Origin: Gammaproteobacteria bacterium
Lineage (GTDB): Bacteria; Pseudomonadota; Gammaproteobacteria; Steroidobacterales; Woeseiaceae
Length of the DNA: 13,880 bases
Direction: 5' to 3'
Assembly (NCBI GenBank): GCA_029881015.1
Contig: JAOUNK010000046.1
Coordinates: forward strand, 1-13,880
The notes beneath the pieces were generated by a model, which worked only from the letters and a program-made list of their open reading frames with translations, searched no databases and had not been told where the DNA came from. The position numbers were made by a program, and so were the translations under genes. Position 1 is the first letter of the stretch. The number at the start of each line of letters is the position of its first letter. Below, piece by piece: positions 6,383-13,800 of this stretch.

Positions 6383-7237
6383 TTGCTTTCCGACCAGACG
6401 AAAGCCTCCATCGGCCCCGGCGTCGCGGCAGCTCTTGCCGAGGATGTCGGGGCCGGTGACCTTACGGCATCCCTCATCGATGCCGATACCGTCGTGGGCG
6501 CAACCGTTATCGCGCGCGAGTCACTCGTGCTCTGCGGCGAGGAATGGGTTAACGAGGTGTTCCGCCAGGTCGACGAGAGGGTCATCATCGACTGGTACAT
6601 CGGCGACGGCGGCAGCGCCGAAGCGGGCGACGTCATCTGCAAACTCGTTGGCCCCGCGCGAGCGCTGCTTACCGGCGAGCGCACGGCGCTGAACTTCCTG
6701 CAGACCCTGTCCTCGACCGCGACAACCACCGCCGCCTACGTCGAGGCGGTTGCAGGAACGGGCGCGAAGGTCCTCGACACACGCAAGACCATCCCCGGCC
6801 TGCGGCTGGCGCAGAAATATGCCGTGACCTGCGGTGGGGGCGTCAATCACCGGGTGGGGCTGTTCGACGCAATCCTCATCAAGGAAAACCACATCAGGTC
6901 CGCCGGCAGCATAAGCGCGGCACTGCAACGCGCGCACGACACAGCCTCCGACGTGCTTATCGAAGTCGAGGTCGAAAACCATGACGAGCTGCTCGAAGCG
7001 CTCGATGCAGGCGCGAGCCGCGTGTTACTCGACAATTTCTCGATCGAGGCACTGCGGGAAGCCGTTGCGACAAACCAGACTTACGGCATTGTCGGTGCCG
7101 AGCTCGAGGCATCCGGTAACGTAACGCTGGATACGATTCGTGAGATCGCCGAAACCGGCGTGGACTATATTTCGACAGGCGCACTGACGAAGAATATCAG
7201 GGCGGCGGACCTGTCAATGCTGTTCAGGATCGACTAG
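6383..7237 (+). CDS. nadC: Nicotinate-nucleotide pyrophosphorylase (carboxylating)
   Basis: NadC is quinolinate phosphoribosyltransferase. It converts quinolinate and PRPP to nicotinate mononucleotide, CO2 and pyrophosphate in de novo NAD synthesis in the cytoplasm. Family signatures are complete: GERTALNFLQTLS (98-110), DTRKTIPGLR (132-141), KYAVTCGGGVNHRVGL (145-160), KENH (167-170), EVEVEN (194-199), LLDNFS (215-220), ASGNV (243-247) and the VDYISTGALT turn (260-269). The 284 residues are normal. The start is TTG 6383, the only usable codon ahead of the conserved domain because a stop lies three codons upstream. No clear ribosome site is seen, so translation is probably coupled to the upstream gene. 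nadA and nadB are not in the window. Its stop overlaps that of the convergent GGDEF/EAL gene. Confidence 0.96.
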   Translation: MLSDQTKASIGPGVAAALAEDVGAGDLTASLIDADTVVGATVIARESLVLCGEEWVNEVFRQVDERVIIDWYIGDGGSAEAGDVICKLVGPARALLTGERTALNFLQTLSSTATTTAAYVEAVAGTGAKVLDTRKTIPGLRLAQKYAVTCGGGVNHRVGLFDAILIKENHIRSAGSISAALQRAHDTASDVLIEVEVENHDELLEALDAGASRVLLDNFSIEALREAVATNQTYGIVGAELEASGNVTLDTIREIAETGVDYISTGALTKNIRAADLSMLFRID

Positions 7238-9930
7238 GCAACTGCGCGGGTAACGCGCTTGGGCTCGGACACGCCATAGCCTTGCGCGTAATCGATGCCC
7301 ATGCCTTTCAGCATCGTGATGATCTCTTCATTCTCGGCAAACTCCGCAATCGTGCGCTTGCCCGTCAGATGACCTATCTCGTTAATTGAGCGCACCATCT
7401 CGCGATCGATGGGGTCATGCAGAATTTCTTTCACGAAGCTGCCGTCGATCTTGAGGAAATCCACGGGGAAGTGCTTGAGGTAACCGAAAGACGACAAGCC
7501 GGTGCCGAAATCGTCGAGCGCGAACATGCACCCCAGCTCCTTGAGTGCATTGATAAAGCGGTTCGCCTGTGAGTAACTTGCGATGGCGGCCGTTTCGGTT
7601 ATTTCAAAACAGATCTTGGTCGCATCGATACCGCTCATCTGGAACTGGTCGACGACAAACGGCAGGAACTTCTCGTCGCCCAGGCTCTGGCCGGAAAGGT
7701 TTATCGAGCAAAGCGCCAGCCGCTCGCGCTCATCGGCCTCCGACACAAGCCAGCGGAATGCGCTGCGTATCACCCACCGGTCGATACTCGGTGTAATGCC
7801 GTAACGCTCGGCCGCCTCGATGAACAACCCCGGGGAGATGATCCCGCCATTTTCGTCGCGCATGCGCAGCAGAATTTCGTAGTGGGCGCCCTCTTCCTCC
7901 GCCTGCAATGGCAGGATCGTCTGGCGAAACAGTTCGAAACGGTTTTCCTCGAGCGCGTTGTTGATGCGCGCCGCCCACTGCATTTCGCGGCGGCGCCGCA
8001 TGAGATCGATATCGTTTTCCTGGAAACTGTGTATACGATTTCGCCCCGCCTCTTTTGCTGCCGAGCACGCACTGTCCGCGGCCGTCAGCAGCGCGGCCAT
8101 GTCCTCGTTGTCGGCAGTAATCGGGACAACACCGATGCTGACACCCAGTCTGAACGTCCGGTCCTCCCAAACGAACTTGTACTCGCCAATCGCCATGCGC
8201 AGCGTCTCGGCCGTGTTCATCGCCTCATCGAGGCTACAGCTCTCAAGCAGCACACCGAATTCGTCGCCACCCAGACGCGCCAGCGTGTCGCGCCAGCGGA
8301 TCTTGGATTTCAACAGCGTACCGAGCTGGCCCAGTAACGCATCACCGGCACTGTGGCCACAGGAGTCATTCACGATCTTGAACTGGTCGAGATCGAGATA
8401 AAGCAATGCGTAGGACGTCTCGCGGGCCTTCGCGCTCTTGAGCGCGCGCTCGACGCGATTCTCGAACTCGGCGCGGTTGACGAGACCCGTGAGGATGTCA
8501 TGGCTCGCGTGATAGCTGAGACGGCGATTCAGGTCGCGCGACTCGCTGACGTCGTGGAAAACAAGGACACCGCCTGTAACGCTCGCCTTGCCATCACGAA
8601 TCGGTGAGGCCGTGCTCTCGATGTACAGCTCGTTGCCGTCGCGACGGATCAGCAGCGTCGGCCGTACCGACTTGATAGCACGGTCCCTGCGAATCGAGAC
8701 GGCCAGTGGATTCTCCAGCGGCTCGCAGGTTTCTTCGTGAAAACCACGGAAGATCTCATCGATCGGTCGACCGCTGGCGTCATCCACTTTCCAGCCAGTC
8801 AGTTCTTCGGCAACCGGGTTGATGTACTCAACATTGCATTTCGCGTCGGTCGTGATAACGCCATCGCCGATCGACTGCAAGGTAATCTGTGCGCTCTCTT
8901 TCTCGCGAAATAAAGCGTCTTCGTAAAGCTTGCGCTCGGTAATGTCGACTTCGACGCCGAGGAGCCGAATCAGACGACCGTTCTCGTCCACCACGCACTT
9001 GGCGCGGCTCTTCATCCAGCGCCAGTCGCCGCTCTGGTGGCGCATCCGATGCACCGATTCGAAAAACGGGGATTTGCCCTCGAGGTGTTCGCGCATCCGT
9101 GTCTGCACACGCGCGATGTCGTCCGGGTGCACGAGGTTGTACCAGTCGAGCAAGACGTCTTCGGCATCCGGATCGTACCCGAGCATGGTTTTCCAGCGGC
9201 GCGACAGGTTGATGCGCTTGGTCTCGCCATCGAAATCCCAGATGCCGTCGTTTGCCGTCATGGCGATCAGCGAGTTGCGTTCCTGCAATTCGGCGAGGAT
9301 TTCCCTGTCGCGAACGCGCTCGAGTCCTCCGGCCAGGGAAGAGCCGAACAGTTTCATCAGGAGATGCAGGTTGGCGTCCCAACCGTCGACCGTGTGTTCG
9401 TCGGCGATGCCCAGAAAGCCGGCGATTTCGCCGTGCACCGAGAAGCCGATAATCAGCGCGGCACCGATATGCAGTTCGTGCAGGCGTTCGAGGTCGTCCT
9501 TGGCGGCTTTCGGTCCGCTCAGCGTGTCCGCAACCTCAACCACGCGCAGGTGGCCAAGTCGTCCGCGCAACCACTTCCAGTCTTCGAGTTTTTCGCCGGC
9601 CAGCAGGCCCGGCTGGCATTGTGAGAAACCCGAGCTGGATGACATGACGGTCTCGATCGACCGCCCGTTTTCATCAATGAGCGCTATGAATGCCGCATCG
9701 ACGCCGGTGGCTTCGGGCAGCTCGTCAACGATGGCCTGGAGTTGTTCTGCGTAACGCCCCGCCTCGAGGTTCTGGAGGGCGACGGCAATCTTCGTCTGCA
9801 ACGCATCAACGGCGCCGCGCGTGCGCTCGCCGGCGCGCGGTTTGCGGTGCCGGATTCCCGTGGCGGTAGTGGTGTCGGACGGATTCGTCATTACGGGGCC
9901 ACATTTTGACACGATGCCGCAGGAATACAA
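7234..9930 (-). CDS. GAF-PAS-PAS-GGDEF-EAL cyclic-di-GMP protein
   Basis: This is a cytosolic sensor with both c-di-GMP synthesis and hydrolysis domains. In order they are GAF-like (about 45-208), PAS with PAC tail (215-335, ending VDITERK), PAS (340-465), GGDEF (470-635) and EAL (645-890). The cyclase motif GGDEF (554-558) is intact. R545-x-x-D548 lies five residues before it and matches an allosteric I-site. In the EAL domain the signature reads E685-I-L. The other catalytic positions are kept: N in INLSGQS, E in FEITE, D806-D807 in DDFGTG, K in LKIDGSF, E in AEFAEN and Q in YAQGYG. Both activities are therefore possible, and their balance cannot be read from sequence. No membrane segment is seen. 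TTG 9930 has AGGAA seven bases upstream. ATG 9891 is a plausible alternative without a ribosome site. Confidence 0.93.
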   Translation of the reverse strand: MYSCGIVSKCGPVMTNPSDTTTATGIRHRKPRAGERTRGAVDALQTKIAVALQNLEAGRYAEQLQAIVDELPEATGVDAAFIALIDENGRSIETVMSSSSGFSQCQPGLLAGEKLEDWKWLRGRLGHLRVVEVADTLSGPKAAKDDLERLHELHIGAALIIGFSVHGEIAGFLGIADEHTVDGWDANLHLLMKLFGSSLAGGLERVRDREILAELQERNSLIAMTANDGIWDFDGETKRINLSRRWKTMLGYDPDAEDVLLDWYNLVHPDDIARVQTRMREHLEGKSPFFESVHRMRHQSGDWRWMKSRAKCVVDENGRLIRLLGVEVDITERKLYEDALFREKESAQITLQSIGDGVITTDAKCNVEYINPVAEELTGWKVDDASGRPIDEIFRGFHEETCEPLENPLAVSIRRDRAIKSVRPTLLIRRDGNELYIESTASPIRDGKASVTGGVLVFHDVSESRDLNRRLSYHASHDILTGLVNRAEFENRVERALKSAKARETSYALLYLDLDQFKIVNDSCGHSAGDALLGQLGTLLKSKIRWRDTLARLGGDEFGVLLESCSLDEAMNTAETLRMAIGEYKFVWEDRTFRLGVSIGVVPITADNEDMAALLTAADSACSAAKEAGRNRIHSFQENDIDLMRRRREMQWAARINNALEENRFELFRQTILPLQAEEEGAHYEILLRMRDENGGIISPGLFIEAAERYGITPSIDRWVIRSAFRWLVSEADERERLALCSINLSGQSLGDEKFLPFVVDQFQMSGIDATKICFEITETAAIASYSQANRFINALKELGCMFALDDFGTGLSSFGYLKHFPVDFLKIDGSFVKEILHDPIDREMVRSINEIGHLTGKRTIAEFAENEEIITMLKGMGIDYAQGYGVSEPKRVTRAVA

Positions 9931-9975
9931 GCTAAGTTCCTGTAATTTTTTGAGTTCTCCGGATATACACGACTT

Positions 9976-10006
9976 AACATAAGCCGCATCGACAGGATCG
10001 CGTCAA
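9976..10006 (-). promoter_or_regulatory. Weak candidate promoter for the GGDEF-EAL gene
   Basis: On the minus strand, TTGACG (10006-10001) is a five-of-six -35 match. TATGTT (9981-9976) follows after 19 bases, a long spacer, as a four-of-six -10. Transcription would start near 9969, about 40 bases ahead of TTG 9930. The -35 is convincing but the -10 is not. Confidence 0.22.
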
Positions 10007-10056
10007 CCATTCCGCCCGTATCCCGTTATAGCCCTGAACCGAGACTTGAAGAGCAC

Positions 10057-10062
10057 AAGGAG
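10057..10062 (+). promoter_or_regulatory. Strong ribosome binding site of the large lipoprotein gene
   Basis: AAGGAG lies six bases before ATG 10069. It fixes the start of the plus-strand gene and supports it over a long open frame on the opposite strand of the same DNA. Confidence 0.8.
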
Positions 10063-10068
10063 ATTGCC

Positions 10069-11955
10069 ATGAAACTCGCGTACCAGGGACTGCTGCTGAC
10101 GGCGGCCCTCATCCTGACAGCCTGCGGCGGCGGTGCCGGATCCACCGCCGCTACAGATCCGACGCCGACCGCCCAGTGCGACCCGAATGACCCGGCAACG
10201 TACTCCGAGTGCGGCACCGTACTCGTTGCCCTGACCGATGCAGACGGCGATTTCCTCAACTACACGGTCGATGTCCTGTCGCTCGAACTGGAAACAGCCA
10301 ACGGCCGCATCGTTGAGACGCTGCCGCGCACGACACGCATCAATTTCACCGACTACGTCGACCTGACCGAACTGGTAACCGCCGCCACCGTGCCACCCGC
10401 GATCTATGTAGCCGGCACGATTCGCCTGGACTACACCAATGCGGAAGTTTTCGTGGAAGCCGGAGACGCCTCCAAGGAAGCTGTCGTCAGGGACGTCGAT
10501 GGCAATGTCCTGACCCAGACGGAACTCAGGATCGAGCTTTCGAATCGAGAGCGCCTGGTCGTCACTCGCGGCCGGCCCGCGCTGTTGCAGCTCGACTTCG
10601 ACCTCGCGGCATCGCATACCGTCGATATCGTGCCGACCCCGGCCGAAGCCGTATCGGAGCAGTTTATCCTCGCGGAAGTCATGCCCGTTGACGAAAAAGA
10701 CATACGCGTTCGCGGCCCGCTGGTTAGTGTGAGCCAGGACGAGATGACCTACACCGTTGCGATACGCCCTTTCCACGATCGCCAGGGCGATTTCGGACGC
10801 CACACGATCCACGTAACCGGCGAAACGGAATTCGAAGTGAACGAAGAGATGTATGTCGGACTGGACGGTCTGCGTGCACTCGAAGCCGCCGGCCCGGGTA
10901 CCCCGACCGTCGCTGCAGGCACGCTGAGTGTTGCTGCTCGCGAATTTACTGCCAGCATCGTACTTGCCGGCTCCAGCGTCCCGGGTATCCACCGCGACGC
11001 CGTGGTTGGCAACGTGATCAAGCGTGAAGGCAACTTCCTCACGATTCGCGGGGCCACGATCATTCCCGCGGATCGCCGCGCACACTTCCACGATGACGTA
11101 GTCGTCGAAGTGGGACCGGACACACGAGTATTTCGCGACGGCCATCGCCTGAGCGATCTCGGCATCGACGCGATATCGATCGGCCAGCGCGTGACCGTTC
11201 GTGGCTCGCAGCCGACACCGACGACTGACGCCGCGGCACCGCAGATCTTGTTCGATGCGACTCAGGGCGTGGTTCGGATGCACCTGACTCACCTCAGCGG
11301 TATCGTCAACACAGTCATGCCGGGCCAGACCGACATTACGTTGCATGGCATCGACCGCCGCCGCGTGGAGGTCTTCGACTTCACGGGCACGGGCGCATCG
11401 CCCGACCTCGATGCCGATCCTGACAACTACGAGGTCGCAACCGGCAACATGACACTCGCGAACTTCGCCGCCGGCAAAGCGATCGTCGCGAAGGGCTTCC
11501 CGAACGCGTTCGGCGCCGCGCCGCCGGACTTCGCTGGCCGCACGGTCATCGATTACACGGACGTGCGCAGTGTACTGGGCATTGGCTGGGGTGCTGCAGG
11601 TACGGCTGCGCCGTTTTCGAGCATTGGCCCCGACGGCCTGACGCTCGATAACGACAATGAAGACATCGACGTGCGCCACTACATCAAGCAAGGCCCGGTC
11701 CTTATCGACCTGACCGCGCTGAATTCCGACACCGTTATCGTGCCGCACGAGTCCAACCGGAAGGCGTTCTACATCAAGTCGGCCGACAGCATGCGCATGT
11801 ACTCGGATTTCGCCGACTTTGTCGTCGATCTCAACGCGAGCCTCGACGGCGCGACCGTGGCCCGCTCGATGCATGCGCGCGGCCACTACGAAACCGACAG
11901 CAATGTCTTTACGGCCTACAAGATAGGCGTTTACCTGATTGAGCCAGTGAATTGA
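10069..11955 (+). CDS. Large lipoprotein with DUF4382-like N-terminus, function unknown
   Basis: This is a 628-residue predicted lipoprotein. The signal peptide (1-18) ends in lipobox L16-T17-A18-C19, followed by Gly/Ala/Ser/Thr-rich sequence. Gly at +2 suggests the outer membrane. Residues 49-175 resemble DUF4382 domains: GTVLVALTDADGDFLNYTVD opening, then a VPPAIYVAGTIRLDY segment. The rest is beta-rich, with at least three segments that open with a V/L-x-G strand and could be DUF5666-like small barrels (about 213-258, 311-356 and 408-440). The remainder up to 628 has no recognised motif. It is acidic, with no catalytic signature and no transmembrane segment after the signal. The gene is a single transcription unit, with AAGGAG upstream and an intrinsic terminator about 40 bases after the stop. 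It stands next to, but divergent from, the c-di-GMP gene. A surface or adhesive role is only a guess. Confidence 0.88.
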   Translation: MKLAYQGLLLTAALILTACGGGAGSTAATDPTPTAQCDPNDPATYSECGTVLVALTDADGDFLNYTVDVLSLELETANGRIVETLPRTTRINFTDYVDLTELVTAATVPPAIYVAGTIRLDYTNAEVFVEAGDASKEAVVRDVDGNVLTQTELRIELSNRERLVVTRGRPALLQLDFDLAASHTVDIVPTPAEAVSEQFILAEVMPVDEKDIRVRGPLVSVSQDEMTYTVAIRPFHDRQGDFGRHTIHVTGETEFEVNEEMYVGLDGLRALEAAGPGTPTVAAGTLSVAAREFTASIVLAGSSVPGIHRDAVVGNVIKREGNFLTIRGATIIPADRRAHFHDDVVVEVGPDTRVFRDGHRLSDLGIDAISIGQRVTVRGSQPTPTTDAAAPQILFDATQGVVRMHLTHLSGIVNTVMPGQTDITLHGIDRRRVEVFDFTGTGASPDLDADPDNYEVATGNMTLANFAAGKAIVAKGFPNAFGAAPPDFAGRTVIDYTDVRSVLGIGWGAAGTAAPFSSIGPDGLTLDNDNEDIDVRHYIKQGPVLIDLTALNSDTVIVPHESNRKAFYIKSADSMRMYSDFADFVVDLNASLDGATVARSMHARGHYETDSNVFTAYKIGVYLIEPVN

Positions 11956-11997
11956 GATAAGCCCTCAACTCCCCCGCGAGACTTATCATTTGGCTCC

Positions 11998-12030
11998 GCC
12001 CCGCCGCCGCAAGGTGGCGGGGCTTTTTTT
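11998..12030 (+). terminator. Intrinsic terminator after the large lipoprotein gene
   Basis: An 11-base-pair GC-rich stem, with one G-U pair, joins 11998-12008 to 12013-12023 around a GCAA tetraloop of the GNRA class. Seven T residues follow (12024-12030). It begins 42 bases after the stop codon. The minus-strand side lacks a T run, so it should act mainly on plus-strand transcription. Confidence 0.93.
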
Positions 12031-12067
12031 CGTGGCGCCGTACCCGGCGAGCAATTCTCCCCTGGAT

Positions 12068-12877
12068 TTACCAGCGCAGCGGGGCGACGACTCCCTCGAG
12101 CGGCCAGTTCCTGAGCCTCGCCAGCGCCGCGAGGTTGTCGACACGATCGCCCGGGTCGGGATGGGTCGAGGTATACGTCGCCACCGCGAGCCCTGAACGA
12201 TCCGCGCTATCCCAGCGCTCGAACAGCCGCCATGCCTCGTTCACATGCCCGTACTGGGTGTAGACGAGCTCCAGGCCGAATTCGTCGGCCCGCGATTCCT
12301 GCTTGCGACTGAAACCACGCAGGGTGATGTCGGCGACGCGGATACCGAGGCCTGACTCATCGCTCCCGACGGTCGCCGCAAAAAACATCGACAACACGAT
12401 GCCCCTGCCAAGCGCCCGCAAGTGATCGCGATTCCTGAAATGCCCCAACTCGTGCCCGAGAACGAAGGCCAGCTCGTTCTCGGATTCAACCTCGTCGAGC
12501 AAGCCTTCGGTGACGACAATCAAGCCGCCGGGCAATGCCATCGCGTTGGCGACGCGGGAGTCATCGATCTCCACCCGGAAGGCGTAAGGTGTATCACCCC
12601 AGTGGAACGCCAGGCGATCGACCAGCAGCTGGGTCTGATTGAGACGCTCGTCGTCCGGCGAAACCGTCACGAGATCGTCCGGCAACCAGTTCTCGAACAA
12701 GGCGACCTCTTTCTCGACGGGAACAAAGAACAGCGCGATCTCGATAAGGAATATCAGCACAAGCGCAATGGCCACGAAGATGATCGTCAAGCCGACGATA
12801 AGCGTGCCCGCCTCGACGAGTGGATGCGTGTCGGAAACGTTGATTCCCTCACGCGGTTGGCGCGGCACGAATCTCAC
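12068..12877 (-). CDS. Membrane-anchored M48 family metalloprotease
   Basis: This is a zinc metallopeptidase of the M48 (Ste24/HtpX/BepA-like) group. A long hydrophobic segment (about 22-52) anchors the N-terminus. The catalytic domain follows with H142-E-L-G-H146 (two zinc ligands and the general base E143), the third ligand E194 in the family motif ESRADEFG, and the late THPDPGDRV segment (238-246). There are no TPR repeats as in BepA and no multi-pass core as in HtpX. At 269 residues it is a minimal form. The side of the membrane is not determined. The GTG start at 12877 overlaps the upstream stop in GTGA, so translation is likely coupled. It is the last gene of the YbjQ / membrane-YbjQ / protease operon. 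The substrate is unknown. Confidence 0.9.
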   Translation of the reverse strand: MRFVPRQPREGINVSDTHPLVEAGTLIVGLTIIFVAIALVLIFLIEIALFFVPVEKEVALFENWLPDDLVTVSPDDERLNQTQLLVDRLAFHWGDTPYAFRVEIDDSRVANAMALPGGLIVVTEGLLDEVESENELAFVLGHELGHFRNRDHLRALGRGIVLSMFFAATVGSDESGLGIRVADITLRGFSRKQESRADEFGLELVYTQYGHVNEAWRLFERWDSADRSGLAVATYTSTHPDPGDRVDNLAALARLRNWPLEGVVAPLRW

Positions 12878-13380
12878 GATGGGCGTGCAAACCTCGAGGC
12901 GAACCTGACCGCCGTACCGTAGGCAAGCATTTCTACGCCAGCCGTCCGCTTGCCCTCACCGGACGAATTCGCAAGACGCGAGGTTTCGAGTCGTACATTG
13001 AAGATTGCATCGTAGCCGTCTCTTCGCGCACTTTCGATCATGCGCAGCATGGCTTCCCGGCGCGCACGGTCAAGCAGCGGTTCGTACGTCTTGATGCGTC
13101 CGCCGACAATCGCGCGCAAGCCAGCAATCACGCGCTTGAAGTAATCGAGAGACACCACGACGCTGCCGCTCACGAGCCTGCCCGAACCTGCATTCCAGTC
13201 CTGCGGCATGGTATCGAACGACACTACGGGGAATTCAACGTTCTCGTGCTCGCGCGTGCGAATGCTGCGAAAATGCCTGCGCTCTATCCATGTACCGGTA
13301 AAGTAGGCCAGCAAAAGCAGGATCAACGGCAAGCCGAAGTTCAGGAGCATATCCAGTAGGTCAAAGAACCCGGTGTCCAC
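12874..13380 (-). CDS. Membrane-anchored YbjQ-family (DUF74) protein
   Basis: This is a 168-residue protein of unknown function. A single N-terminal transmembrane segment (about 8-30) is followed by a basic stretch (W-I-E-R-R-H-F-R) and then a YbjQ/DUF74 domain (about 62-160). The domain shares the pattern G-L-(R/K)-x-IVGG, Y-x-x-LL, R-x-EA, RMI, NVR-x-x-TS and AYGTAVR with the small protein encoded just upstream, so the two are paralogues. The start chosen is GTG 13380, one base after the upstream stop (TGA-C-GTG). ATG 13350, ten codons inside, would cut into the membrane segment. Frames extending further upstream only overlap the neighbour. YbjQ proteins form ring-like pentamers in structural work and are often labelled heavy-metal binding, but this domain has no cysteine, so metal binding is doubtful. 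Confidence 0.85.
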   Translation of the reverse strand: MDTGFFDLLDMLLNFGLPLILLLLAYFTGTWIERRHFRSIRTREHENVEFPVVSFDTMPQDWNAGSGRLVSGSVVVSLDYFKRVIAGLRAIVGGRIKTYEPLLDRARREAMLRMIESARRDGYDAIFNVRLETSRLANSSGEGKRTAGVEMLAYGTAVRFASRFARPS

Positions 13381-13381
13381 G

Positions 13382-13696
13382 TCACTCGACCCGTACGGCC
13401 GTGCCGTAGGCAAACAGCTCCGCGGCACCCTGGGCAATTGAACTGGTCGCAAAACGCACATTGACCACGGCATTGGCGCCCATCGACTGGGCCTGCTGGA
13501 TCATGCGCTCGGTTGCCTCATTGCGTGAGTCCTGTAGCAACTCCGTATAACCGACCAACTCGCCGCCAACGATGTTCTTCAGCCCGGCCATGATGTCGCG
13601 CCCGATATGCTTGGCACGCACCGTGTTGCCGGTCACGACACCGTAAAACTGGACAATTGTGCGCCCTGGGATGTTCTCCGTGTTACTGATTTCCAT
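13382..13696 (-). CDS. YbjQ-family (UPF0145/DUF74) protein
   Basis: This is a small soluble protein of 104 residues consisting of one YbjQ domain, close to the usual length of about 105. Recognisable segments are IPGRTIVQFYGVVTGNTVRA (9-28), GLKNIVGGELVGYTELLQDS (38-57), R-N-E-A-T-E-R-M-I near 58-66, GANAVVNVRFATS (73-85) and the C-terminal AYGTAVRVE. The family fold is known, but its biological role is not. It is often described as a putative heavy-metal-binding protein, yet no Cys or metal-binding cluster is seen here. The ATG at 13696 has GAGGGA seven bases upstream. It leads an operon with its membrane-anchored paralogue and an M48 protease. No convincing promoter was seen in the 104 bases upstream. 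Confidence 0.92.
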   Translation of the reverse strand: MEISNTENIPGRTIVQFYGVVTGNTVRAKHIGRDIMAGLKNIVGGELVGYTELLQDSRNEATERMIQQAQSMGANAVVNVRFATSSIAQGAAELFAYGTAVRVE

Positions 13697-13800
13697 GAAT
13701 GTCCCTCGTTAGTAATCCTGGCCGCTATGGTAGCACCGGTCGTGCAACCGTTGCCCTGGTGACGAGCATCTGTACTACTCATTCAGCGCCGGACAATCAG

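Noticed and set aside
10003..11886. A 627-codon open frame on the minus strand, opposite nearly the whole large lipoprotein gene.
   Set aside because: The plus-strand gene has a lipobox, an AAGGAG site and a terminator. The opposite frame has a shadow-like composition rich in R, V, D and G, no recognisable domain and no ribosome site. Long antisense frames are common in GC-rich genes.
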